Shown here: piece after piece, positions 16,530 to 25,113 of the stretch
Layout: each line of letters begins with the position of its first letter
How positions within the stretch are numbered: position 1 is the first letter of the stretch
Source: Streptomyces malaysiensis subsp. samsunensis
GTDB lineage: Bacteria > Actinomycetota > Actinomycetes > Streptomycetales > Streptomycetaceae
Length of the DNA stretch: 64,000 bases
Reading direction: 5' to 3'
NCBI RefSeq assembly: GCF_024519315.1
Contig: NZ_JANIIC010000001.1
Coordinates: 1 to 64,000 of the forward strand
Translations under genes and position numbers: made by a program
The notes under the pieces: model-generated
The model's database searches: none
What the model was told of the DNA's origin: nothing
The model's input: the letters and a program-made list of their open reading frames with translations, nothing else

Positions 16530-17254
16530 TGACCGAGAGGCTCGCATCCGCGCAGGGGGCCGCCACCGCGCGAGGGCTCGCGTCCACCGAGGGGCCCGCC
16601 ACTGCCGGGGGACCGGCCGCCGAGAGGCCCGCCACTGCCGGGGGACCGGCCGCCGAGAGGCCCGCCGCCGGGCGGCTCGCGCCCACCCCGTCCCACACCG
16701 TGGGCCCGTTCTACGGCTACGCCCTGCCCTTCCCCGACGGCGGTGAGATGGCCCCGGCGGGCCACCCCGGCGCCATCACGCTCCACGGCCATGTCTACGA
16801 CGGCGAGGGCACCCCCGTCCCGGACGCGCTGGTGGAGCTGTGGCAGGCGGGCCCGGAGGGCTCCCTCGCCGGGGCGGGCGGGTCGATGCGGCGCGACCCG
16901 GTGACCGGCGGCTACCTCGGCCGCAACGGCGTGGACTTCACCGGTTTCGGCCGGATCGCCACCGACGCGGACGGCCACTGGGCGGCCCGTACGCTGCCGC
17001 CGGGCGGCCCGGCCGCGCCCACCGCCCCGTACATCAGCGTGTGCGTCCACGCCCGGGGGCTGCTGCACCACCTCTTCACCCGTGTGTACTTCCCCGAGAA
17101 CGCCGAGGCCAACGCCGCCGACCCGCTGCTCGCCGCGCTGGATCCGGCGCGCCGCGAGACGCTGGTGGCGACGGCGGCGCCCCGGCCGGGGACGTACCGC
17201 TTCGACATCCGCTTGCAGGGCGAGGGGGAGACGGTCTTCCTTGAGTTCCGATAG
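16529..17254 (+). CDS. pcaG: Protocatechuate 3,4-dioxygenase alpha subunit with an extended N-terminus
   Basis: A 241-residue partner of PcaH; it lacks the iron ligands, as alpha subunits do, but contributes to the active site. The family core starts at TPSHTVGPFYGYALPF, about residue 52. Before it is an unusual Ala/Gly/Pro-rich extension containing an exact 33-bp tandem duplication (16587-16652) that encodes PATAGGPAAER twice. A start further downstream is possible, but ATG 16529 overlaps the pcaH stop and is the natural coupled start. The 3' end overlaps the likely TTG start of pcaB. Confidence 0.93.
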   Translation: MTERLASAQGAATARGLASTEGPATAGGPAAERPATAGGPAAERPAAGRLAPTPSHTVGPFYGYALPFPDGGEMAPAGHPGAITLHGHVYDGEGTPVPDALVELWQAGPEGSLAGAGGSMRRDPVTGGYLGRNGVDFTGFGRIATDADGHWAARTLPPGGPAAPTAPYISVCVHARGLLHHLFTRVYFPENAEANAADPLLAALDPARRETLVATAAPRPGTYRFDIRLQGEGETVFLEFR

Positions 17255-18668
17255 TTCTGGTGGTTCCGGTCGTACGGATCGTTCGGATCGAACGGATCGA
17301 ACGGATCGAACGGATGGTTCGGATCGTTCCGGCGTTTCGGACGGCCACGACGTGGGGCTGCTGTCCCCGGTGCGGACCGGGTCGGCGGTGGAGGCCACCA
17401 CGGGCGACATCGCGTTTCTCCAGGCCATGCTGGACGCGGAGGCGGCGCTGGCGCGCGTGGTGGCCCCCACCGGGGCGGCGGAGGCGGTGGCGGGCGCGGC
17501 CCGCGCCGAGCTGTACGACGTACGCGACCTGGCGCTGCGCGCCCGCTCCGGGGGCAACCCGGTCATTCCGCTGGTCGCCGACCTCACGGCGGCGGTGGCC
17601 CATACGGACGGCGAGGCCGCGTCGTACGTCCACCGGGGCGCCACCAGCCAGGACATCGTGGACACGGCCGCGATGCTGGTGGCCGCGCGTGCGCTGCCGC
17701 TGATCGTGGCCGATCTGGAGCGTACGGCGGCGGAGCTGGCGCGGCTCGCCGCCGCGCACCGCGACACCCCGATGCCCGGCCGCACCCTCACCCAGCACGC
17801 CGTGCCCACCACCTTCGGACTGAAGGCGGCGGGCTGGCGGGCGCTCGTCCTGGACGCCCGTGACCGGCTCGCGGCGCTGCGGCCGCCCGCGCAACTGGGC
17901 GGTGCGGCGGGCACGTTGGCCGCCTTCGAGGCGGGGTTCGGGGCGGGTTTCGGGGCCGGTTTCGGGGCGGGGGCCGAGCTGCTGGCGCGCTTCGCGGAGG
18001 AGACCGGGCTGGCCGAGCCCGAACTGCCCTGGCACACCCTGCGCACCCCCGTCGCCGACCTGGGCACCGCGCTCGCCTTCGCCGTGGGGGCGCTGGGGAA
18101 GGTGGCGGCGGATGTGCTGGTGCTCTCGCGTACGGAGATCGGCGAGGTGGCCGAGGGGGCGGGCGGCGGCTCGTCCGCGATGCCCCATAAGTCGAACCCC
18201 GTACGCGCCACGCTGATGGCCGCCGCGGCCCGTCAGGCACCGCAGCTCGCCGCGACCCTGCTGGGCTCGCTGGCCGCCGAGGACGAACGGCCCGGTGGGG
18301 CCTGGCACGCCGAGTGGCAGACGCTGCGGGAACTGCTGCGGCTCGCGGGGGGCTCCGCCCGGGACGCGGTGGAGCTGACCTCCGGGCTGAAGGTGTTCCC
18401 CGACCGGATGGCCGAACATCTGCGGCTGACGGGCGGGCTCATCGTGAGCGAGCGCCTCGCCGCCGCCCTCGCCCCGGCCGTCGGCCGCGCCCGCGCGAAG
18501 GAACTGCTGACGGAGGCGTCGCGGAGGGTCGCGGAGGAGGGGGTGGGGCTGGCGGAGGCGCTGGCCGGGGTGCTGCCGGCGGAACGCTTGCGCGAGCTGA
18601 CGGACCCGGGCACATACCTGGGCTCGGCCCCGGCCCTGGTCGACCGCGCGCTGGCCCGCGATGCCTAA
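17241..18668 (+). CDS. pcaB: 3-carboxy-cis,cis-muconate cycloisomerase
   Basis: A fumarase/aspartase-superfamily enzyme that lactonises 3-carboxymuconate to 4-carboxymuconolactone. The superfamily signature GGGSSAMPHKSNPVRA is present, as are GATSQDIVDTA and LTQHAVPTTFG. The start is uncertain: TTG 17241, with GGGGGAG upstream and overlapping pcaG, adds a 37-residue Ser/Asp/Arg tail encoded by tandem CGAACGGAT repeats, whereas GTG 17352 begins at the family core VGLLSPV. A short GFGAGFGAGFGAG insertion (about 17935-17970) is another in-frame microsatellite. Confidence 0.92.
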   Translation: MSSDSSGGSGRTDRSDRTDRTDRTDGSDRSGVSDGHDVGLLSPVRTGSAVEATTGDIAFLQAMLDAEAALARVVAPTGAAEAVAGAARAELYDVRDLALRARSGGNPVIPLVADLTAAVAHTDGEAASYVHRGATSQDIVDTAAMLVAARALPLIVADLERTAAELARLAAAHRDTPMPGRTLTQHAVPTTFGLKAAGWRALVLDARDRLAALRPPAQLGGAAGTLAAFEAGFGAGFGAGFGAGAELLARFAEETGLAEPELPWHTLRTPVADLGTALAFAVGALGKVAADVLVLSRTEIGEVAEGAGGGSSAMPHKSNPVRATLMAAAARQAPQLAATLLGSLAAEDERPGGAWHAEWQTLRELLRLAGGSARDAVELTSGLKVFPDRMAEHLRLTGGLIVSERLAAALAPAVGRARAKELLTEASRRVAEEGVGLAEALAGVLPAERLRELTDPGTYLGSAPALVDRALARDA

Positions 18669-18684
18669 CGCCTCCGGCGGCAAT

Positions 18685-19445
18685 CCCCCACCCCGCCCCT
18701 TCCCGAATCTGGGGGCTGCGCCCCCAGCCCCCACCCCGGGGGCTCCGCCCCCGCACCCCCGCTCCTCAATCGCCGGAGAGGCTGGAAGATGCCCCCGCCC
18801 GGCACCTCAGGCACGTCCGGGTACCAAGCCCCCGGAGTCCGGGAGCGAAGCCCTTGGGCCCGCGAGCAGGACCGCTGGCTTCGGGGGCAGAACCCCCGGG
18901 CCCAGGAGCAGAACCCCAGGCTTTGGAGGCAGAACCCCCGGGCCCAGGAGCAGAGCCCCGGGGTACGAGGGCGAAGCCCCGGCAGTTCGGGGGCCGAGCC
19001 CCTGGGCTCGGGGGCAAAGCCCCGGGGCCCGGAAGCCAAGCCCCACGCCTCACAAGCGAAACCCCGGGATCCGGGGCAAAGCCCCAGGACTCGGCGGCGA
19101 AGCCCCGCCAGTTCGGCGGCCGAGCCCCAGGGCTCGGGGGCAGAGCCCCCGGGGGCCTGGGGGCGAAGCCCCCGGAGCAGGGGCCTGGGGGCGAAGCCCC
19201 CGGAGCAGGGGCCTGGGGGCGAAGCCCCGGAGCAGGGGCCTGGGGGCGAAGCCCCCGGAGCAGGGGCCTGGGGGCGAAGCCCCGGAGCAGGGGCCTGGGG
19301 GCGAAGCCCCGGAGCAGGGGCCTGGGGGCGAAGCCCCGGAGCAGGGGCCTGGGGGCGAAGCCCCGGAGCAGGGGCCTGGGGGCGAAGCCCCGGAGCGGGG
19401 GCCTGGGGGCGAAGCACCCAGTTTCGGGGAGGGGCGGGGTGGGGG
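18685..19445. repeat. Large GC-rich repeat element inside the pca operon, copy C
   Basis: The 837 bp between pcaB and pcaL (18669-19505) hold no credible gene. The element is bounded by inverted arms CCCCACCCCGCCCCTTCCCG (from 18686) and its complement at 19423-19445. Inside are many imperfect hairpin units of about 30 bp (GGGGGCAAAGCCCCGGG, GGGCCGAGCCCCTGGGCTCG and relatives), then the regular array described separately. It may reduce transcription into pcaL or fold as RNA. Confidence 0.85.
19155..19425. repeat. Ten-copy 27/28-bp tandem array
   Basis: GCCTGGGGGCGAAGCCCC or a near copy starts at 19155, 19183, 19211, 19238, 19266, 19293, 19320, 19347, 19374 and 19401, giving offsets of 28, 28, 27, 28 and then 27. 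Each unit contains the small hairpin GGGGGCGAAGCCCC followed by CGGAGCAGG. The uniformity implies recent expansion; the last unit is diverged (GAAGCACCC). Confidence 0.95.
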
Positions 19446-19505
19446 AAATGCACCCCGCCGCAGCCGCCCACGCACCCCCACACACCCACCCACCGGAGCC
19501 CCCCA

Positions 19506-20960
19506 GTGACCAACAACCAACCGCACCACGACCTCAGCGGACCCCCCACCGCCCCACCACTCATCCTCGGCCCCTCCATCGGCACCTCCCTCGCCGTCTG
19601 GGAGCCCCAACTACCCGCGCTCACCCGGACACACCGGATCCTGCGCTGGGATCTGCCCGGCCACGGCGGCTCCCCCGCCGCGCTGTTGCCCTCCGACGGC
19701 TCGGCCACCATCGGCGATCTCGCCGCCCTCGTACTGCGGCTCGCCGACGAGCAGGGGTGGGAGCGGTTCGCCTACGCGGGCGTCTCGATCGGCGGCGCGG
19801 TCGGCCTGCATCTCGCCGCCCACCACCCCGAACGCCTCACCTCACTCGCCGTCGTCTGCTCCTCGGCCCGTTTCGGCGACCCCGCCGCCTGGCGGGAACG
19901 GGCCGCGCTGGTGCGGGCCGAGGGAACGGAGGCGATGGTGGCGAGCCGTCCCGGCACATGGTTCTCGCACGGCTTCGCCCACACGCCCGTCGGCGCCGCG
20001 CTGATCGAGGATCTGCGGGCCACGGACCGCGCGGGCTACGCCGCCTGCTGCGACGCCCTCGCCGCGTACGACATCACGGCCGACCTGGAGCGGATCGCCG
20101 TACCCACCCTCGTCGTGGCCGGTCGCGACGACCCCGCGACCCCGCCCGCGCACGCCCGCCGGATCGCGGACGCGGTGCCCGGGGCGAGTCTGCTGGAGGT
20201 CGCCGGGGCGGCGCATCTGGCGGGGGTCGAGCGGCCCGAGCCGGTGACGGCGGCGCTGCTCGCCCATCTCACCGACAGCACCGCCCAGCCCCACGACGAC
20301 GCGACCACACGGCCCCAGAACGACACGCCCCACGACGACGCGCCCTCGCAACCCCGAAACGACACGCCCCACGACGAGGTGCCCCACACCCACACACCCC
20401 ACGACACCACGCCCCACACCCACACGCCCCACGACACCACACCTCACACCGACACCACGCCCCACACCGACACCACACCCCACACCGACGCCTCCCGCCA
20501 CGCCGCCGGGATGGCCGTCCGCCGGGACGTCCTCGGGAATGCGCACGTGGATCGCGCCGTGACCCGGACCACCCCGTTCACCGCCCGCTTCCAGGACTTC
20601 ATCACCCGCTACGCATGGGGCGAGATCTGGACCGGTGACGGTCTGGACCGGCGGACCCGCAGCTGTATCACCCTCACCGCGCTGATCGCGCACGGCCATG
20701 ACGCCGAGTTGGCCATGCACATCAGGGCCGCGCTCACCAACGGGCTGACCCGTGAGGAGATCGGCGAGGTGCTGCTCCAGTCCGCGATCTACTGCGGTGT
20801 CCCGGCGGCCAATTCGGCCTTCGCCACCGCCCAGCGCGTCTTCGACGAGATCGACGCCGAGCACGTCACCACCAGAGCCACCACCAGTGCCACCACCACA
20901 ACCGCCACCACCACAAGCACCAAGGTCGACACAGCGTCACGTTCTGATACCGAAAAGTGA
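19506..20960 (+). CDS. pcaL: PcaL: fused 3-oxoadipate enol-lactonase and 4-carboxymuconolactone decarboxylase
   Basis: 484 residues. The N-terminal alpha/beta hydrolase (PcaD-like, about 15-260) has nucleophile Ser94 in GVSIGG, acid Asp in GRDDPATP and His237 in AAHLAG. The C-terminal domain (about 335-452) is PcaC-like, with RFQDFITRYAWGEIWTGDGL and RTRSCITLTALIAHGHD. It decarboxylates 4-carboxymuconolactone and hydrolyses the enol-lactone to 3-oxoadipate. The linker (about 262-333) is a striking His/Asp/Thr/Pro repeat (TPHDTTPHTHTPHD), and a Thr-rich tail follows residue 455. GTG 19506 with a nearby GGAG is chosen; frames extending back through the repeat array are rejected. Confidence 0.92.
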   Translation: MTNNQPHHDLSGPPTAPPLILGPSIGTSLAVWEPQLPALTRTHRILRWDLPGHGGSPAALLPSDGSATIGDLAALVLRLADEQGWERFAYAGVSIGGAVGLHLAAHHPERLTSLAVVCSSARFGDPAAWRERAALVRAEGTEAMVASRPGTWFSHGFAHTPVGAALIEDLRATDRAGYAACCDALAAYDITADLERIAVPTLVVAGRDDPATPPAHARRIADAVPGASLLEVAGAAHLAGVERPEPVTAALLAHLTDSTAQPHDDATTRPQNDTPHDDAPSQPRNDTPHDEVPHTHTPHDTTPHTHTPHDTTPHTDTTPHTDTTPHTDASRHAAGMAVRRDVLGNAHVDRAVTRTTPFTARFQDFITRYAWGEIWTGDGLDRRTRSCITLTALIAHGHDAELAMHIRAALTNGLTREEIGEVLLQSAIYCGVPAANSAFATAQRVFDEIDAEHVTTRATTSATTTTATTTSTKVDTASRSDTEK

Positions 20961-21046
20961 CATCCAGCCGCAACACCTCTGTCGTAATCCGCCTCCATCG
21001 TTGATCGTTGGGTCGTACGGGGACCGGGAGACGAGGGGGCGCACCA

Positions 21047-22312
21047 ATGTCCATGAGCCGCCGAAGGCTGCTGGGTGCGGGCGGAGGGCTGGCCCTCACC
21101 GGGGCGCTGGCCTCCGCCTGCGGGTCGAACACCGGGCGGGACGGCGATGACCACGCCGGCCAGCCGGTGATCGAGCAGTGGTACCACCAGTACGGCGAGC
21201 CCGGCACCGAACAGGCCGTCAAGCGGTACGCCGACGCGTTCGAGAAGGCGAGCGTCCGGGTGCAGTGGCGGCCGGGCGCCTACGACCAGCAGACCGCCGC
21301 CGCGCTGCTCACGACGTCCGGTCCGGATGTCTTCGAGGTCAACGGCCCGACGCTGGACCAGATCCAGGGCGGTCAGGTGGTCGACCTCACCGAGCTGCTC
21401 GCCGAGGCCAAGGACGACTTCAACCCGGCCGTGCTCGCCCCGAAGACGCATCAGGGCAAGATCTGGGCCGTTCCGCAGGTCATCGACACCCAGCTGCTCT
21501 ACTACCGCAAGAGCATGCTCAAGAACGCGGGACTGGAGCCGCCGAGCACCCTCGACGCGCTGATCGACGCGGCGAAGGAGCTCACCACCGGGGACGTCAA
21601 GGGGCTCTTCCTGGGCAATGACGGCGGGCCCGGCGTCCTCGGCGGCACCCCGCTCAACGCCGCCGGGCTCACGCTGATCACCGAGGACGGCAAGGTCGGC
21701 TTCGACGACCCGGCGGCCGCCCGTACGCTCGGCAAGCTGCGTCAGCTCTACGCCGAGAAGTCGCTGCTGCTCGGGGCGCCCTCGGACTGGTCGGACCCGG
21801 CCGCGTTCACCCAGGGGCTCACCGCCATGCAGTGGTCCGGGCTGTGGGCGCTGCCGCAGGTGAAGAAGGCGCTGGGGGAGGACTTCGGGGTGCTGCCGTT
21901 CCCCCAGGACGGGGCGCACGGCGCGCCCGCGGTGCCGGTCGGCGCGTACGGGGCGGCGGTCAGCGCCCGGTCCCGGCACAAGTCGGTGGCGAAGGCGTAT
22001 GTGAAGTGGCTGTGGGTGCAACGGACCGACTACCAGGAGGACTTCGCGCTCCGCTACGGCTTCCACATCCCCGCCCGGATCTCGCTGGCCACGAAGGCGG
22101 CCAAGCTGCGCCAGGGCGCGGCCGGCGAGGCGGTGCGCTACGCCACCGACAACGGCCATGCCGAACCGCTGCTGTGGACCTCCGCGAGCAGAACGGCCTA
22201 CCAGGACGCGCTGAGCCGGATCATCAAAGGCGGGGCCAACCCCGAGAGCGAGTTGCGGTCGGTGGTCCGCAAGACCGAGGCCGAACTGCGGCGCGTGCAG
22301 AAGAAGAGCTGA
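21047..22312 (+). CDS. Sugar-binding lipoprotein of a CUT1 ABC importer
   Basis: A 421-residue extracellular solute-binding protein (family 1). The leader has twin arginines (SRRRLLGAGGG) and a lipobox ending ASAC, so Tat export and lipidation at about Cys25 are likely. The mature part shows YYRKSMLKNAGLEPPSTLDALIDAAKEL and WSGLWALPQVKKAL, typical for oligosaccharide binders. ATG 21047 follows GAGGGGG; a second ATG two codons on is possible. It begins an operon with two permeases and no ATPase gene, so it probably uses the shared MsiK ATPase. Substrate unknown. Confidence 0.93.
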   Translation: MSMSRRRLLGAGGGLALTGALASACGSNTGRDGDDHAGQPVIEQWYHQYGEPGTEQAVKRYADAFEKASVRVQWRPGAYDQQTAAALLTTSGPDVFEVNGPTLDQIQGGQVVDLTELLAEAKDDFNPAVLAPKTHQGKIWAVPQVIDTQLLYYRKSMLKNAGLEPPSTLDALIDAAKELTTGDVKGLFLGNDGGPGVLGGTPLNAAGLTLITEDGKVGFDDPAAARTLGKLRQLYAEKSLLLGAPSDWSDPAAFTQGLTAMQWSGLWALPQVKKALGEDFGVLPFPQDGAHGAPAVPVGAYGAAVSARSRHKSVAKAYVKWLWVQRTDYQEDFALRYGFHIPARISLATKAAKLRQGAAGEAVRYATDNGHAEPLLWTSASRTAYQDALSRIIKGGANPESELRSVVRKTEAELRRVQKKS

Positions 22313-23247
22313 TGGGCGGCCCGCGGACAAAACTGACAGAGAGGCTGCTGGGCCCGCAGAACCGCCATCTGTGGTTCTGGATCTTCGTCGGCCCGTTCGT
22401 GCTGGGGCTGACCCTCTTCACCTATGTCCCGCTGGCCTGGAGCGTCTATCTCAGCTTCTTCGACGCGCACAACACCGTGTCGCCCACGGACTTCGTCGGC
22501 TTCGGCAACTACACGGCGATGCTGGGCGACGACGCGTTCACCGACAGCCTGGTGACCTTCCTGGTCTTCACCGCGTTCATCGTCCCGGCGACCTATGTGC
22601 TCTCGCTCGCGCTCGCGCTGATGGTCAACCGGCTGCGCTGGGCACAGGCGTTCTTCCGGTCGGTGTTCTTCCTGCCGGTGGCGTGCTCCTATGTGGTGGC
22701 GGCGCTGATCTGGAAGATGTCGATCTTCAACGGGGTGCGCTTCGGGCTGGCCAACACCGTGCTGGACTGGTTCGGCGCCGATCAGATCGCCTGGCTGTCG
22801 ACCACAGAGCCGCCCTGGTACTGGCTGGTCATCGTGACCGTACGGCTATGGCTCCAGACGGGGTTCTACATGGTGCTGTTCCTGGCCGGGCTCCAGCGCA
22901 TCCCCCCGCGGCTGTACGAGGCGGCGGCCGTGGACGGGGCGCGGCCGGGGTGGCAGGTGTTCCGGCACATCACCTTTCCACAGCTGCGGGCGACCTCGGT
23001 CGCGGTGGTGCTGCTGCTGGTGATCAACGCCTTCCAGGCGTTCGACGAGTTCTACAACCTGCTGTCGGACTCGCGCGGCTATCCGCCCTACGCCCGCCCG
23101 CCGCTGGTCTACCTCTACTACACGGCGCTGGGCCAGGGGCAGAACCTGGGTCTCGGCAGTGCGGGCGCGGTGATCCTGGCGCTGATCATCGCCGTGGTGA
23201 CGGTGGTGCAGGCGCGCTGGTTCGGCCTCGGCCGGAAGGAGGACTGA
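22312..23247 (+). CDS. CUT1 sugar ABC permease, MalF type
   Basis: A 311-residue membrane protein with six predicted helices; the first is FWIFVGPFVLGLTLFTYVPL. The EAA loop is EAAAVDGARPGWQVFRHITF near residue 205. It overlaps the binding-protein gene by one base (TGATG), indicating coupled translation, and ends overlapping the second permease gene. Confidence 0.94.
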   Translation: MGGPRTKLTERLLGPQNRHLWFWIFVGPFVLGLTLFTYVPLAWSVYLSFFDAHNTVSPTDFVGFGNYTAMLGDDAFTDSLVTFLVFTAFIVPATYVLSLALALMVNRLRWAQAFFRSVFFLPVACSYVVAALIWKMSIFNGVRFGLANTVLDWFGADQIAWLSTTEPPWYWLVIVTVRLWLQTGFYMVLFLAGLQRIPPRLYEAAAVDGARPGWQVFRHITFPQLRATSVAVVLLLVINAFQAFDEFYNLLSDSRGYPPYARPPLVYLYYTALGQGQNLGLGSAGAVILALIIAVVTVVQARWFGLGRKED

Positions 23248-24122
23248 TGCGTACTTCCCCGAGGGTCCCTCCCAGGACGCGGGACGTCCGGGACGCCCTC
23301 GTCGGCGTGGGGCGCGCCGTGCGGCTGGTGCTGCTGCTCGCGCTCGCGCTGCTCTTCCTGATCCCGTTCTACCTCCTGGTGCGCAACGGGCTGTCGAGCG
23401 AGGCGGACATCACCTCGCCGGAGTGGACGTTCTTCCCGAGCGAGCTGCACTGGTCCAACGTCCGCGAGTTGTTCGACGACCCCAATGTGCCGATGGCGCA
23501 CGCGCTGCTCAACTCCTCGCTGATCGCGGTCCTCACCACCGTGGGCACCCTGCTGCTGGCCTCGCTGGCCGGATACGGCCTGGCCCGTATCCCGTACGCC
23601 TACGCCAATGTGGTCTTCTACTGGATCCTGGGCACCTTGATGGTCCCGGCGGCGGTCACCTTCGTGCCCAGCTTCGTGCTGGTCAGCTCGCTCGGCTGGG
23701 TGTCCACACTGCGCGGTCTTGTGGTGCCCACGCTGTTCAGCGCGGTCGCGGCGTTCATCTTCCGCCAGTACTTCCTGGGCTTCCCCAGGGAGCTGGAGGA
23801 CGCGGCGCGGGTGGACGGTCTCGGCTACTGGCGTACGTACTGGCGGGTGGTGGTGCCGAACTCCCGGCCGGTCTTCGCGGCGGTCGGCACGATCGTCTTC
23901 ATCGGCGCCTGGAACTCCTTCCTGTGGCCGCTGGTCATCGGCCAGGACCGGGAGGCGTGGACGGTGCAGGTGGCGCTGTCGACGTTCACCACGGCCCAGA
24001 CCGTCAACCTCCACGAGCTGTTCGTGGCGGCGGCGGTGTCGATCGTGCCGCTGCTGGTGGTCTTCCTCGTGCTCCAGCGCTATATCGTCGCGGGCGTCGA
24101 ACGCAGCGGCATCGACGACTGA
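23247..24122 (+). CDS. CUT1 sugar ABC permease, MalG type
   Basis: A 291-residue partner permease. Hydrophobic segments begin at LVLLLALALLFLIPFYLLV. The EAA-like loop is LEDAARVDGLGYWRTYWRVV and the C-terminus (FLVLQRYIVAGVERSGIDD) is the usual MalG ending. Its start overlaps the previous stop (TGATG). The gene converges with the FCD-regulator gene at 24143, only 20 bp away, which may be a coincidental neighbour rather than the operon's own regulator. Confidence 0.94.
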   Translation: MRTSPRVPPRTRDVRDALVGVGRAVRLVLLLALALLFLIPFYLLVRNGLSSEADITSPEWTFFPSELHWSNVRELFDDPNVPMAHALLNSSLIAVLTTVGTLLLASLAGYGLARIPYAYANVVFYWILGTLMVPAAVTFVPSFVLVSSLGWVSTLRGLVVPTLFSAVAAFIFRQYFLGFPRELEDAARVDGLGYWRTYWRVVVPNSRPVFAAVGTIVFIGAWNSFLWPLVIGQDREAWTVQVALSTFTTAQTVNLHELFVAAAVSIVPLLVVFLVLQRYIVAGVERSGIDD

Positions 24123-24142
24123 GACGACGACTGAGACGCTGA

Positions 24143-24913
24143 TCAGCGGGCCGGGCCGCCGTCCGGCAACGGGTCACCGCCCGGCGGCGGGGCGTCGTCC
24201 GGCAACGGGGCGACGTCCGGCAGCGCGCCGTCATCCGGCAGCGGGGCGTACCGCCGCAGCCAGACCTCGGTCTGGGACAGATGCGCGGTGGCGGCCGCGG
24301 CGGCGGCCGCCGGATCGCGGGCGGCCACGGCGTTGATCAGCGCCTCATGGCCGAGGTCGCTGGCCAGCCGGATGGTGTCGGCCTCGGGGGCGCCATAGAT
24401 GCTGTAGTGGCTGCCGCGGGCGCGCAGCACATCGGCGAGGGCGGCCAGCGCCTCATTGCCGCTCGCCTCGCAGAGGGTGGAGTGGAACTCCCGGTCCAGC
24501 GCATGCCGTTCGGCCTCGTCCTCGGACCGGGCCAGCCGCTTCTGCACCTCGCGCAGCCGCGCGACGACCCGCTCATCGGCGCGGGCGGCGGCCAGCGCGG
24601 CGGCCTGGGCCTCCAGGGGGCGGCGGACGTCGAAGAGCTCCAGCAGCCCGTCGAGCGGCAGGACGTCCACGGTGGCGGCGAACCCGGCCAGCATCTGCCC
24701 GGGGCGCAGCGCCGATACGAAGGTGCCGGCGCCATGGCGGGACTCCAGCATCCCGAGGGCGGCGAGCGAGCGCACCGCCTCGCGCAGCGAGCCGCGCGAT
24801 ACACCGAGCCGCGCACAGAGTTCGGGCTCGGCGGGCAGCTGCTGACCGGGCGCCAGCTCACCCTTGGCGATCATGGCGCGCAGCCCGTTCGCCGCCTCGT
24901 CGGTCGCGGCCAT
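24143..24913 (-). CDS. GntR/FCD-family regulator
   Basis: 256 residues. The N-terminal winged helix reads GELAPGQQLPAEPELCARLG then VSRGSLREAVRSLAALGMLE, classic for GntR. The FCD all-helical ligand domain follows (DVRRPLEAQAAALAA, DREFHSTLCEASGNEALA, HEALINAVAARDPAAA), with Asp/His residues suited to metal-assisted carboxylate binding. The Pro/Asp-rich tail is repetitive. ATG 24913 with AAGGGG upstream is preferred; an in-frame ATG at 24963 would include the operator palindrome in the coding sequence. It is divergent from the aminotransferase/APC genes, which it probably controls. Confidence 0.9.
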   Translation of the reverse strand: MAATDEAANGLRAMIAKGELAPGQQLPAEPELCARLGVSRGSLREAVRSLAALGMLESRHGAGTFVSALRPGQMLAGFAATVDVLPLDGLLELFDVRRPLEAQAAALAAARADERVVARLREVQKRLARSEDEAERHALDREFHSTLCEASGNEALAALADVLRARGSHYSIYGAPEADTIRLASDLGHEALINAVAARDPAAAAAAATAHLSQTEVWLRRYAPLPDDGALPDVAPLPDDAPPPGGDPLPDGGPAR

Positions 24914-24945
24914 CCCGCCACCCCTTTCCGACCGGCTCCAGCCGA

Positions 24946-24960
24946 AGTCATCAGATGACT
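24946..24960. promoter_or_regulatory. Perfect GntR-type operator palindrome
   Basis: AGTCATCAGATGACT is a perfect 15-bp palindrome of the GTCATCnGATGAC form common for FCD regulators. It lies 33 bp upstream of the regulator start codon, consistent with autoregulation. Confidence 0.7.
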
Positions 24961-25053
24961 CCATGCTACCGGCCGCCTTCATTACCCCCAATTTACGTCA
25001 AGGGCCTGTTCAGAACGGGCATGGCGCGTCTACGGTTCCCGGAGGCTGAGCAA

Positions 25054-25068
25054 AGTCATCGGACAACT
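25054..25068. promoter_or_regulatory. Second, imperfect GntR-type operator
   Basis: AGTCATCGGACAACT matches the palindrome at 24946 in 11 of 15 positions, with a perfect left half. It lies 46 bp before the aminotransferase start, so one regulator could act on both divergent promoters. Confidence 0.5.
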
Positions 25069-25113
25069 CGGCAAGCAAGCCTCTCAGCCGCACCAGCCAA
25101 CCGGAAGGGACCC

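Noticed and set aside
19155..19425. CRISPR-like array.
   Set aside because: The units abut with no unique spacers, the period is 27/28 bp, and no cas genes are present.
18789..19505. Open frame extending pcaL upstream through the repeat array.
   Set aside because: It encodes only short Gly/Ala/Pro repeats from the hairpin units; the alpha/beta hydrolase fold starts after GTG 19506, and the inverted arm of the repeat ends before it.
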